Source of the DNA: Isochrysis galbana
Lineage: Eukaryota; Haptophyta; Isochrysidales; Isochrysidaceae
Length of the DNA stretch: 64,000 nucleotides
Assembly: GCA_018136815.1 (NCBI GenBank)
Contig: CM030932.1
Span: 4,153,790-4,217,789 of the forward strand
Direction: 5' to 3'
Part shown: positions 1 to 11,348 of the stretch, one piece after another
How positions within the stretch are numbered: position 1 is the first letter of the stretch
Layout of the letters: each line of letters starts with the position of its first letter
The notes under the pieces: model-generated
The model's database searches: none
What the model saw: the letters and a program-made list of their open reading frames with translations, nothing else
Told to the model about the DNA's origin: nothing
Made by a program: the position numbers and the translations under genes

Positions 1-2089
1 CTTCGCTTCACTCGCTGCCTCCACCGTCCGCCGGCCCATCCTCGGAGTCCGCTACACAGAATGCTTCTTCATCAACACCTTCACCATCATCATGGGTGCG
101 CACACGCTTCTGCGTGGTTTCTACCAGATTGTTGACCCGGCGGCCGTGATCGTTGAGGCGCAGTCGATCAACGAGTTTTACGCACTGATGCATATCAACC
201 GCGGCGTCGTACTCCACGCGCTCCCCTCATCTACGCTGCGCCTGCGTCGGCACCATCTTGCGATTGGCCTGCTCTGCTCCTGTGTCGACGTTGCTTGCTT
301 CTACCACCAACTGGGCGGCTCGCTGGCAGTGTGGATCTTGCGAGGCCCGGTGGTCTATCTGATGTCGTCGACAGTCGTGCACGGGCTCGCTGCGAGCTCG
401 CTGCGCTACACAATCGCGCGGGAGGAGACAATGGGGGATCTGAGGCTCGCCATCGACTCTGATGATGCGATGCTCCGGCTCGTGGACGCTGCCGAGATCG
501 CGCGGCAGTGGGCCGAGGGACCACTCATGCAGATCAACGCTCTCGGCCTCCTCGTTGGTCTCATGACCTTCGTTGGAGTAGAAGTCGCATGGGAACTGAC
601 GAATAGGCAGCCTGGCGCTGAGGTGCCGATGCCATGGACATCGACACGTGTGGCAACCATCTTATTCTACGGGAGCCTGCCCCTTGCAGTGCTGCTCTTC
701 TCGCCCAAGGTCAAGTCTTCACGCGACACCTGTCCAGCGCCCCCCCCCCCTTTCCCCCAACCACACACACTAACACAAGCCTAAGAAGCGAGTTACGCGT
801 TCCTGCGCACTTAGCACAGGGTGTTCACACAAGACATTGACTCGCCCGCAACCCATACCCTATGCCACCCCTTGTGCGCTCGTGTGACATCAGGTCGGAC
901 AGTACATTGGCTGGTTCAATGGCCGCGCCCTGCCCACGGTCAATCTGATCCGGTCCCATCGCAATATTCTTGGCATGCGCACCTTGCTCGCCGCAGCGGC
1001 CGCCTGCGCAGCCTCGGGTGACTTTTGCGCCTCTCCCGCCGCATGGCCTGCTGAACCTCCACCACCGCCATTGGTCTGGGCAATGGAACCATGGATGGAC
1101 CTCTGCCGGGGATTCGTCGCTGTGACTCAGCCGGTCTCACCTTCGCTGAGGGTCGTCAACGTGGTCTGCATGGTTCTGACACAGCTCACGAGGGACTTGC
1201 AGAGGGCATCGCTCAACCCGGTGATGGAGTCGTGGCGCCAGTCGACAGCACTGAGAGGCGCAACGATGACGCTATTCGGAGTGGCAATTGTATGCTGTGC
1301 CCATTAGGCTTGCTTCGCCGCTGCTCGGACCATGGGAGTCCGACGCCTTAGGACTCCGCGTGCGGAGCGTGGCCTCGCAGCCGAGCCGCTGTTTTTCCTC
1401 CACGGCCTAACGCCTCCCCTTCCCCCTCTTCCCAGGGATATATCGGCGTCCTCGAGGCCTTTGCGGCGTCATGGCAACGCGAATGTCTCCTCGCACAATT
1501 TGAAGAAAGACGGCGCCAGCAGCTACACTCGTCGATCACCAAAGAACTCCGGACGGTCATCGCTCGAGCCAATGGTGCCGCGGCCAATAGCTGGGTGACT
1601 ACTGACGTCGACACAACTGCACAAATCGCCGCCACACACGCGACCACAGACACACAAACTCTGCCTTCGCATGCCCCAGCCACTCGCGCCGCCATCGCAC
1701 GCCCCCCCACCGTGCGCGCTGCAACCGCACGTGCCGCCGGTGCGGAGGCGTTGGGAATCAGCAACACCACTGCTGGGGCTAACGAGCTGTTTGCTCCTGC
1801 TCTAGCACTCCCTTCATTGCCTAGGCTGCGTGCCTACATGCCGCCTTCGCTTCCACTTACAGCGCCGTCATTCGACCAGTTGCAAGATGAGGCTCGTCGT
1901 AATGTGTCACACCCCGCCTCATGTACCTCATCCCGCCCATCACGCTCGGCGGCTTCAGGCCGATCGGGGATGCGTTCGAAGCGATCAAACTCCATTACCT
2001 CGGCAAACTCACAGCGTTCCGCACAGTCGATGCCGTCCATTCAGGAGCACGACGTCTTCTGCAACGACGAACTTTACGAAACCTCCTAG
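1..2089 (+). CDS. Multi-pass membrane protein, 5' partial
   Basis: The reading frame is already open at the left edge, so the start lies outside the window. I model exons from about position 2 to 709, 894-1289 and 1436-2089. All junctions are phase 0, with donors GTCAAG and GTATGC and acceptors ending CAG. The protein has several hydrophobic helices: residues encoded near 241-300, 310-390, 530-590 and 645-700, and one that forms across the exon 2/3 junction (TLFGVAI joined to GYIGVLEAF). Exon 3 continues as a Ser/Ala/Thr-rich hydrophilic tail and ends at TAG 2087-2089. I do not recognise the family. The same frame stays open for 162 codons beyond this TAG and then shows clear decay, so the tail may be truncated relative to its ancestor, or the whole locus may be degenerating. 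The exon structure is well supported; the function is unknown. Confidence 0.6.
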
Positions 2090-3140
2090 GATGTCTCTAC
2101 CTCTTCGAAGAGATCGCCCTCCACAATGCTTGTGGCGCGTCACCCCGAGCCATTGCGGTTGTTCCCTGCCCGGCCATGGTTGGGCTTTTGGCCGAAGGCG
2201 CGTCGTGCGAGGACAAGCGACGTGGCGCTCCGTCCGGAAAGGCCATTTGTTCCGCGAACCAAGGAATTTCTAGCCGCGTTGCGGTGCTCGATACGACTGA
2301 GCGCTGCTCTATGGTTGCTGCTGTTGCCCTCGTCGCCGACGTCTCCAACAGCTGGCTTGGCCGCGACCACCACAGACACTGCCGCGTCCCCGCTCCCCAC
2401 TGCTGCCGCTTCCTCGTCTCGCAACCCTCTCGCCACGGCATCCTTTCCCATCGCAAAGTCCATCGAACCCGGCATCTCCGCTGCGGCGAGGCCTAGGAAC
2501 TTGGCCTCGGAGCAAGCAGACTCCCCAATGGCGGACGACGGGATTGAGGCACATCTGACGTTGTCGATTCTCCGCTAGTGCCCGATGAAGTTTCGTCCGT
2601 AGACTTGGCAGAAGCGGTTGTTCATTGCATTTGTGCAGGTACAGTTGGGGCAAACTTGGACAACTGTGATCCCAATGGGGACACCTCTATTATCGCCTCA
2701 CTTCTATTTGATCCCGACGACGATCGTTCTGACCATGCTCAAGTCATCCCGACGACGATCGTTCTGACCATGCTCAAGTCATCCCGAGCGACCCTCAATT
2801 GATCACGGAATCTGAACATTCGAAACCACACGTCAATCCTGTCAGAAAAGGCTACCCGTACGAGGGCGATGCAACATGGGTAGCCTCACTGGTGGGTGTC
2901 ATGCGGGATGCTGCAGCGCAGCCTTCTCGCGGGTAAACGTCCGAGAGGCTGCCTCCAGGTGTCCAGCAACCCGCCCTATCTGAGAAAACCTCTAATTGCA
3001 GTGCTTTCACGCCAATCCCAGCTCCCGCCCACGGTGACGCTTCTCTTGAACATCTTCCCAGCATTCCAACGGGTGAAAGGGGGGCTGTGACGCCGGCGCC
3101 TCCGGCTCGTCGGCCGCTCTCCCCTCCACGTCGCCGCTAG
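2090..3140 (+). pseudogene. Decayed 3' continuation of the membrane-protein gene
   Basis: After the TAG at 2087-2089 the same frame is open to a second TAG at 2576-2578. Coding-like sequence then continues in a different frame from about 2560. At 2711-2780 a 35-bp unit is perfectly duplicated in tandem. Because 35 is not a multiple of three this shifts the frame again, and with only one copy the frame would run on to 2933. Two further stops in that last frame (TAA 2934-2936 and TAG 3138-3140) interrupt an otherwise open Pro/Ser-rich stretch. One nonsense codon, one frameshift, one frameshifting duplication and more nonsense codons make this a pseudogenised tail. An alternative is a set of short introns, but I could not find GT-AG pairs that restore the frame at each break. 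Confidence 0.5.
2711..2780. repeat. 35-bp perfect tandem duplication
   Basis: A 35-bp unit starting ATCCCGACGACGATCG occurs at 2711-2745 and again, identical, at 2746-2780, followed by 7 bases of a third copy. It looks like a recent slippage or repair duplication. Confidence 0.9.
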
Positions 3141-3915
3141 CCGCCCTAGTGCTGCTGTGTCAGCCTTCCTAGCCGCGCTGACCACCAACGTAGTTAGCCA
3201 TAGCGAGCACGTGCATTCTCTTGAAGTTTAGATGCCAAGCGTTGTTTGCGTCTAGTCGCGCACTCCGCCCCCAAGTCAAGGACCTGAAACAATTGAAGGC
3301 CACGAGCGACGGGCAGTATGGCGGGTTTTGAGGACGGCGTTCCTTTCTCGGCGCGAGGTGAAGCAGGCACTAGGGTGATGGATCGTCGCGCTAATTTCGT
3401 CCCGCTCAAGGTTCCTCAGTGAGATCCACGTTTGGTGGAGAGGACTCACATGGAAAAGGCTAGACTACGAGTTGTTCTTAGCCCTATGCCCTATGCTCGC
3501 CCTCGTGGAAATCCAAATACATCTTGTTACCATTCACTCGAGACTAGCCCAACTACCAACCAATCCGCAGGAAGGGAGAGAGAAGCGCTCGGTGCCCGTG
3601 CGAAGAACCTAAAAAATCTTGAAGATTCCGGCTACTAGCTGCACGCTAGGGGACTATTCCTTCTACGATTTTACTCGCTATCACCCTTGCCCCCCGTCTA
3701 ATCCCTTTTCCACTTCCTCCCTGCATTCCTTTATTTTCGGTATCCGGGGTTGAGGCTCATGGGCGCTACTTTGGGTCTGGCTTGAGGGGTGGATTGGGGC
3801 GGGCGCCTTCGTCAGGTGTGCCTTTCGCATGAGGGCTTGCGCTGTTCACTTTCCAAACGTCCAACCCCCAGACCCTAGACAGAGCAGCAGGGCCTTGGCG
3901 CACAACAATACTTAT
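3141..3915. other. Intergenic, no gene seen
   Basis: Only short open frames are present here, with no recognisable motif, coiled coil or splice structure. I see no RNA gene. Confidence 0.5.
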
Positions 3916-4157
3916 TCATAACGATGTCACGCATTTATAGTATGAATGCGACATGACGTCAGGTCTGACGTCAGATAGCGCCAGGTCCCTATATGATCTG
4001 AAACCTGACGTCAGAAATCCCAACCGGGGGGCGGATGTGGTCGCTTGCCGCCAGCGACTGCTCAATGAGGGCTGGTGGGCCTCCCTCGGCGGGGGGGCCT
4101 GAGGAGAGAAAAGCCGCATGCCGGCGCGCTCCATCGCAACCAACTATAAAGTTAGTT
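3916..4157 (-). repeat. Palindrome plus 'MERA' micro-ORF element, copy at 4.1 kb
   Basis: On the minus strand the palindrome AACTAACTTTATAGTTGGTT (4157-4138) is followed three bases later by an ATG at 4134. It opens a 72-codon ORF beginning MERAGMRLFSPQ and ending at 3916. The beginning matches the micro-ORFs at 21771, 49052, 54729 and 61417 (MERA followed by a Pro-rich stretch). The distal part carries three TGACGTCAG-type motifs (about 3955-4012). It is probably a dispersed element and not a host gene. Whether the peptide is made is unknown. Confidence 0.55.
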
Positions 4158-4859
4158 CACAATTGACACGTGCACGCCCTTCGACGCTTTCAAGGGAATA
4201 ATTTTATTACACAACATACGAGGCCACGTGCGCAACGTGTTAATTGAGCTGAGGCTACGGGCTGTGGCCGATCCGATCGTTGATTTAGACTTCCACCCCT
4301 CCACCTTCTACAGCTCTGCCAGCCCGTAGGCGCTCAATCTCTTTCAGTCAGATGGTAGTGATCGGACGATGGCGTACCCATGTCAAATGCGTCGTCGAGG
4401 CTATGACATGTGTATGGATGTGGCGGCGAGTTTATCCGGCTGCAACGGGAGGGGCGGCAGGCGCAAGGAGCAGAGGGCCCTCAAAGCGGTAGCGCTTGGC
4501 CGCACGAAACCGCATTGCGAGCAACCATGGAGATGGCAACTCGTACGGGAATAGAACATAGCTTATCTTTGGAATAGCGGAGCAATGGCTCCGGCTGCTC
4601 TAGCTGAGTTCGCTATCATCGGAGTTTACGTCAGCCGTCTCCGACGTCGAGAGCTGGGGCAGTCGTCTTTTAGGGCACAGTGAACCTAGACCTAGCGGAC
4701 CGTGGACTGGAATGGCAGCCCTTGGAAGCACGCGCAAATGCCGACCAGCCGCATGTGAGACCGCAGCGAGCAGCTATAGCTCAACTATAGCAATGGAGTG
4801 AGCATAGCATGAAGCGCGCCGGATTCGTCGACGCGAGCTCAGCCCTCACCCCTAGAACG
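4158..4859. other. Intergenic region downstream of the receptor gene
   Basis: No gene recognised. This stretch lies between a repeat element and the 3' end of the minus-strand receptor gene and probably includes its 3' untranslated region. Confidence 0.4.
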
Positions 4860-7800
4860 TCAGACCTGGGCGTCATAGAGTTTCTCATACTCTGGCGTAG
4901 AGCTAGGCTCGCCTTCTACCGCCTCCTCTTGATGATAGGACCCTTCCCTCGTTGCCGAATGGCCCGCGGAGAGGCGTACGGCGATTGCGCTATCGATGCC
5001 TGCTCCGCCATTCACGAGTATCGGATTTTTGCGCGAGACGTTCCGCTCCACCTTTCGCCGGTGCTTGCGCTCGCGGCACGCCCCCATGTTAGCCGCGGCG
5101 ACAGCACGGGAGACGCGGGCAAGGGGCTCCGAATGCCACGGCGTCGCGAGATCGCGGTATACGCCACGCCGGACGAGGTCCTCCGGCGTGATCTGGTAAA
5201 AGTGGTCGAATGGCATTGCGCCTCGTTCAGCCTCACGCTCATGCACGACGACGAGGGATATGCCGGCTTCGAGCACGAAGCTTAAGTCGTGGTAGAGAGA
5301 CTCACCCTGCATCTCGTCGACAAAGGTCTTGTCGTTGAGGTACAAGAGGAAGTGGCATTCACGCGAGATGCGCGAGACGACTTTGCCGTTCGCCGTAGGC
5401 AGATTGAGGGCACCCACGTAGGTTGGGGCAAAAAACGTGGCTGGTATGACGGCATTGCGCGCGTGCGAATGGAATGTCAACATCCGTGGCAGTCCCGCTG
5501 CGGACGTCGACCCCGACCATCGTGGATGACCACCTTCGTCACCTCCAAGAGATTTGGACGAAATCATATCTCGAGCTGGCCCCTGCGAACCCTGCTTATG
5601 CCACCAATGGGAGGCATGCTGTGCTGCGCGCCGCGCCTCGGCTGCGGACGCAGACGCCTCCATGAGCGCCCGCTGCTCAGCATGCACACGAGCGTAAGAG
5701 GCGACCACACCATCGTTCAGGGGGATATGCTCAAGATTGCGTACGGATTCGGCGAGCTCCGCAGCGGCACGACACGCTCCTGGGTTGTTGGCACTGGTGA
5801 GGAGCACATTCTCAGAATCAAAATGATAGTAGAAGTTGGTCGCCACGGTACGATGGCCAAGACGCTGGGGGATGTAGAGTGCGAGAGGCTTCGCCTACGA
5901 CAAAAAGGATTTCGTGTGCCGGTGATGACGGGGAGGGTCGCTCCCTACCCCTGCTCGCCCGCGCGCACACCTTGCTCTTGCGATGATGTCGATACTTTGG
6001 AGAGTAGAGCAGCGTCTCCTCTGCGATTATTCTCAAGGACTCGAGCTGAAAAGCCAAGAGCCGATGCCACGGAATGATGGGTCGAGGAGTCGGCTGCAAG
6101 CTCTCACTGCCCTCAACCGTATCGCTGGGCTCGCCGCGAGCATTCCCCCGGCCCGTCGGTGCTGGGTGCAAGTTGGTGAAGACCGCGTCCCGGATGTCGT
6201 CGGGGCACATCTCTTGGAGCTCTTTGAGTGGCGCACCCCCCTTGGAGGGGTCGCTCTCATGCACAAGGATGAGGGGCTTCCGCTGTGCCACCGCGGCACG
6301 GACTTCACGGAGGCAACTGGAGCACACCGACGGATGGACATGCTTCAAGGGACGAGAGCAGAGCGAAGTGTACGATGGAGTGGGGCGCAGTACGGGCTCG
6401 GAGCAAAAGACCCAGGTGCCTGATCGCCAGCCGAAATCCTCTCCCGCCATTCACAGTGAGCGCATCACAAGCACGCTGCCCGGCGGGCCCGGGGGGGGGG
6501 GGGAGGAGGCGAGCACTCACTTTCTCGACTTGAAGTAACCGGCCGAGAGGAAGATGAGGATGACAGCTGAGGCCTCGATGTGCTTCTCGAGCTGGCCGAT
6601 GTCCTTGAGGTCGTCGACGTCCAAGAAGATTTTTACGCCGGGGAGCAGGTTAGCCAAGGATCTCTTGATGACGGCCACCTGGAAAGTGGCCGGTGGTCCG
6701 GGCGCGGCAAGCTCAGGTCCCTAGCGATATCTGAGATGGGTTGAAGGTCCACAAGCACCCGAGAGGGGATGGAGGGCACCTGGTCCTGGCCGGTCGCCCA
6801 AATATGCGAGAGGAATAGGTGGTACTCGTGACCCGAGTCTAGGGTCAAGATCGGCGGCAGCCCGGTTGATTCGAGGTGCAACCCAGGCTTGTAATGCTTG
6901 CGCAACCATAAGAGAATGACGGTCACTAGACAAACAAGAAGGATGATAGTCCCAACCGCGATGCCTACAGCAAAGCCGACGCTGTCGTCATGCTCACATG
7001 CTTCTCCGGAGCGGAGGAAGTCGCAGCTGCAAACTCCTGAGTAGATGTGGGTCAGCGGCGTCGGCGAATCGAGCTCGTCGCACCTGTCGGTATCAAGGCA
7101 GGTGGCAGAATCGCCGTGTGAGCCCACCCCAAACGGAATGGCCTGCGTTCCCTGCCGACCGACAACTTGACTGTTGGGCCAGGCTTCAATGGATGGGTGT
7201 CCGAGTCCGTGGGCTGAGTGGCATAAGTGAGTGGGCCGCAGTGGGGGGGCATCGCTCGGCAGATGAGGACATGCGTAGTCCGGATCAGGGCGGCAGCTTC
7301 CGACCTGCCCGATGCGTCGCCGGGATCCCGTGCGGTGCAATAGGTAATGCACTCGCCGGCACCAGAGCAGATGAGGTTGGAGTTCTCAGGCGTCGGGCAG
7401 CCGCGGCATTTGCCCCAGCGAAGGTATCGCTGAGGGCTGCAAAAGTACTCATCCCTTGAAGTCAGACCGTAGATGGACTCGCACCCTTCCTTGGCATCGC
7501 AGGTGCCTGCGTCGCGAGTGCAATACTCGCGGATTGCCGCTCTTGGCTCGGCACTCTTGGCGACGGTCGCATCCGGGAGGACATCAGATGTCGAGCGTGT
7601 GCCCATCTCCGCGAGCAGATAGTCGTCTGCCTTTCGCTTTCGCGTTCCGGCTTCAACGAGTATCACCGATCCCTCAAGGAGCTGAGAGATCGGCGCCTCG
7701 TAGTGTCCGAGACCGAGGGCATTGAAGATCGTCTCGGTAACAACATCGTCCAATGGCAGGCCAAAGATGAACAGGCGTTTGATGTCGCGCGCCTCCAGCT

Positions 7801-8602
7801 CCGCCTCGAGCGTGTATCTTGGATCGTCGAGCGCTGCGGAGGCCGTGGGCTGGTTGTCATGCATACCGGCTGGGGCCGATGAGCGGCGCGCCCCGACAAA
7901 CGCATTGTGGCTGTCTTCCATGAGCGGAGTTCCGAGTTTGAAGACGACCGTCTCGTTTGGCAGGTTGAGGAAAGGGTCAAAGCGCGCGTCGATCGTGCCG
8001 GCGACGGCGTGGTATGGCCACTGGTAGTAGAGGCGCTCCTCGTACGCCTCGATCGAGGCGCTGTCGCCACAGCGGTGCGAGTCGTTGAGGTGGACGGTGC
8101 CGGCGGTCCCATCGTTGGACCAGGTCTGAGCGCCCATCACGCAGTACTGCAGCAGCCCCGCTGGCGTGAGCGGCGCGATGCCGCCGTGATCCACATCGCA
8201 GAAGGAACAGTGTCCGGGTGGGTGGTAGTCAATCAATGCGATCACCGAAGCGTGCCCCCCGTCCTCCTCCCTCGTGCTCAGCCAAGAATTGACCGTCGCG
8301 ATGAGATGGGCGGAACCGTCGACAGCCAGTCGGCCGCGTGGCAGCACTACCGTCCCGTCCGGCCGCTCGTGGGCCCAGCCAGAGAGAGAATAGGAAGAAG
8401 CAGAGGAGAGAGAGGAGAGAGGACGCTCGTCCAGGTAAGCGTTCTGAAGATTGAGGAGCAGGAGGGCGTCGCGACGGCCGAGGCGGGTGCACGTGGAGGA
8501 GGAGGGCTTCGTGTCCGCAGTGGCGCTCCTCGAGGCCCAAGCATCAGAGGCTGAGGCTGCTGCTACCAGCAGGGGGTAGTAGAGGGAGCGGGAGCGCGCC
8601 AT
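4860..8602 (-). CDS. Receptor: nicotinamidase-like ectodomain, TM helix, TIR-like cytoplasmic domain
   Basis: Five exons, 8602-7305, 7026-6780, 6678-6521, 6316-5971 and 5894-4860, give 1027 aa with all phases agreeing. The first junction is the least certain; an alternative acceptor lies at 7036. Residues 1-23 resemble a signal peptide. Residues 45-310 align with nicotinamidase/isochorismatase hydrolases: the metal-site motif DYHPPGH (D125, H127), WPYH (H198) and the Lys in VVFKLG (K222) are kept. The catalytic Asp is Asn51 (LLNLQNAY) and the catalytic Cys is Val287 (GLPLDDVV), so the domain is probably inactive. A Cys-rich stretch and one TM helix (about 449-474) follow. The cytoplasmic part has the TIR-like signature FLSHIWATGQDQ, FLDVDD (533-538) and NCLREV, in which E572 occupies the place of the TIR catalytic Glu. 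It ends with a second conserved lobe common in algal relatives. The domain names come from motif reading by eye. Confidence 0.75.
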
Positions 8603-8872
8603 CACGCTGTGAGTTGGACGGGGAAGCGTGGAAGGGAAGGAGAGAAGCTGTCATGGGTCAGAGATTTCTTGTTGTCGTTGAGTATAATCCTAGTGCTGAG
8701 GGACCGTGCCTCATTGGCAACGGTTGGCAACGGAGTACCTACCCCGCGATGGGGGGTTTGGCTCCGGCCCGAATTTCGAGAATTTTTGTTTAAATTTGGG
8801 TGGATCTAGGCGATCCTACTAAAAAAGAAATTTGACCGAAATTTGGGTGCGGAAGCCTATCACATGGAGGAA

Positions 8873-9088
8873 AAGATACCAAAGGGGGCCACTGACCACA
8901 CGACCACACAGGGCACTCTAATAGTATCACGCGCAGATCAAACGCACACACGGGGGGATTGCGTAGGAGACTCACACATGCGAACAAGGAGAGAAGGGGG
9001 GAGATCACGGCTCGACTCATGCGGCCCTCTCCCCCTCCTCATCCCAATATAAGTTCTAGGGTGCACACCACGCAAAACCACCCGTGAC
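8873..9088. repeat. Long direct repeat, left copy
   Basis: About 215 bp starting AAGATACCAAAG and ending CACCCGTGAC. It recurs in the same orientation at 9912-10110 with small indels. The pair encloses about 820 bp. It could be an LTR-like pair of a non-autonomous element or a segmental duplication. No TG...CA ends or primer-binding site were seen. Confidence 0.7.
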
Positions 9089-9911
9089 CCGTGACACCCC
9101 CTCCTAAGCGGAGTACGGGGTATGACGTATGACGCTTACAAGCAAACAAACCAAATCCACTCTCACACTCCCACGCAGATGAGTGCTTGCGCCGAACATG
9201 TCGGCCAAGAGCCAAGAGGGCTATAAGAGAGAGAGAGCCACAGGGCTAAAAAGAGCCAGAGGGCCAGAGAGCCAGAGAGCCAGAGAGCCAGATCGAGCGC
9301 ATGCAACACGTCGCGAGAGAGATGCGATGGGAGGAGAGAGACGAGAGATGGGAGGGGGGTGTGTGAGGGAGAGTAGCGCGCTCAGCCCAACATACCACCA
9401 CTCCCTCCCAAAGCGTCACCCAAGATGGGCACCGGGCACCATGAACATGAAGGCCCCTCCCTCCAACCTCCATGGGAAGGAGAGGGAGAGAGAGAGAGAG
9501 AGGAGAGGGCGCCGTCGCTGCCATCGCGCCATGCGGACCAAGACGACTGCGCGAGCGCGCGCAGGGGCGCGGGCCACGAGAGACTGGCCAAGAGAGGCAG
9601 ATCAACCCCAATGGGCCCACATGGGAGGTCTCCAACCATCCCGCCATGTGGGCCCTCCACTCCAAAGCATAGTCGGCTGCCCAATCGAGCCAGCCGAGGA
9701 GTGAGGAGGTGAGCGCTCTCGCATCGCCGCGAGCGCGCGCGAGGCGCAACGAGCGGGCGCGGGCAGGGCCACCAAGCCCAGCCCTACCCCCTCCGCCCGA
9801 GAGCAGCAGCTCCATATCACAAGGAGGCCGGAGCGCGGCCCCCTGTGGCTTGAGGATGAGACCGCGGCGCGGCGCGCCGCGCATCCTGTTACTTCATCAC
9901 AAGTTAAATAA
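9089..9911. other. Purine-rich spacer between direct repeats
   Basis: This 820-bp stretch is dominated by GAGA and GAGCCAGA runs (for example near 9230-9300 and 9478-9510). Open frames on both strands are low-complexity. No gene is supported. Confidence 0.5.
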
Positions 9912-10110
9912 AAGATACCAAACAAAGGGGGCCACTGAACGCACAGGGCACACTAACAGTATCGCTCACAAATCAAACGATTGCGTGGGAGACTCACACA
10001 AGCGAACAAGGAGAGAAGGGGGGAGATCACGGCTCGACTCATGCGGCCCTCTCCCCCTCCTCATCCCAATATAAGTTCTAGGGTGCACACCACGCAAAAC
10101 CACCCGTGAC
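9912..10110. repeat. Long direct repeat, right copy
   Basis: Second copy of the 8873-9088 repeat, sharing long identical blocks such as the one around GGGGGGAGATCACGG and the terminal CACCCGTGAC. Confidence 0.7.
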
Positions 10111-11248
10111 AAAGCCTCGAAATTTTGTCGCACGGGCGCATGGCACCTACCCCTACACCCCGCCTACCCCCTACCCCGCAACAGCTGGCCGGCCGTTCAT
10201 CGCGGAAGAGGAACAGGAACAGGCGCGACTCCTTGCAAGGGCAGGGCAAGAGCGCGGAGGAGTGCAGCTCTCAGCCCTCTTCCTCCCGTCGGGCGTCGCA
10301 AGTAGTGGAGTTGGACACGCAGTTCGAGGAGGACGAGGAGTCCTAGCGGACGAGGAGTCCTAGCAGTCCTAGTCCGGCAACGAGCAACGAGGAGGGCGTC
10401 GTCGTCGAATTTACAATGCGTTATCCATAGGGCGAACGTGTCATGCGGGCAAGCAAGTGGGCTGCGGGCAACCACATGATGGATGTGTGGGCGTGGCACG
10501 CGCGCGCGGAGTGCAAGCGAGGCCGTGCGAGTGAGTGAGGGATGTCTTCAAACTGTCGAATCAAGCTCGCGCTTGATTGTGGCAAGTCTCATATGGGCTA
10601 GGGGCACGGAGACGGAGGCCGCGTGGAACCCCGAGTTCTTTCCTTCTTTCCTGCATTTATTGAAGTACATCTTTCTGGTTATCAGAGCAGGAGCAGGCGG
10701 TGGGAGGACGAGGAAATGAGATATCGCTCTGGACCGCTTCTCGCTTCTCGAGCAAAGCCATAAAAACAGCATCCTTCATCCTTCATGTTAAACGTTAAAA
10801 ACGTGCCCTTCCCACCTCCTTCTCCTTCTCCTTCTCTCTCCCTCTCCCTCTCCCTCTCCCTCCCTCTCACCCCCCCCCTCCCTCTCACCCCAACTCCCGT
10901 GCTGGCCTTTGGGCACTTAGGAATGTGCTGGCTTTTGGCTTTTGGCTGTAATCTTAGGGATGTGGTCGGGGGAACTGAAACTGGCTTTTGCTTTTGGCTT
11001 TTGGCGCCCGAGAAGATACATTAAAACATTAACAAAACACATAGTATTAGTATTACGTAGGAATACTGCTGAATAGTAAAGACCCCACGGCTTCTAAGAA
11101 ACCCAACTTCCAACTTAAGAACCCATCTATCAAGGTGTGCGATTCGGTTATGTAGAAAATGTAGAAAGCAACCATCCCTGTTTTCTTTACTGCATCATGT
11201 ATTATCATTGGTGGGTTTTGTAGGGGGGTGTCCGTGCCCTCAAATATA
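10111..11248. other. Low-complexity intergenic DNA next to an assembly gap
   Basis: Contains a CTCCCT pyrimidine tract (about 10806-10890) and a TTGGCTTTTGGCT cluster (about 10925-11005). Short ORFs here show no recognisable family. The 3' end of the minus-strand CxxC protein should lie here or in the adjacent gap, but no convincing stop-containing extension is visible. Confidence 0.4.
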
Positions 11249-11348
11249 NNNNNNNNNNNNNNNNNNNNNNNNNNNNNNNNNNNNNNNNNNNNNNNNNNNN
11301 NNNNNNNNNNNNNNNNNNNNNNNNNNNNNNNNNNNNNNNNNNNNNNNN
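11249..11348. other. Assembly gap (100 N)
   Basis: Exactly 100 unknown bases, the usual placeholder for a gap of unknown size. It removes the 3' end of the minus-strand gene that starts at 14432. Confidence 0.98.

Noticed and set aside
9183..9884. Overlapping long ORFs on both strands
   Set aside because: Low-complexity GAGA-type DNA between direct repeats gives open frames by composition alone.
11053..11248. Extension of the CxxC protein through the gap to 11205
   Set aside because: The N run prevents knowing the frame, and the sequence left of the gap has no coiled-coil or CxxC character.
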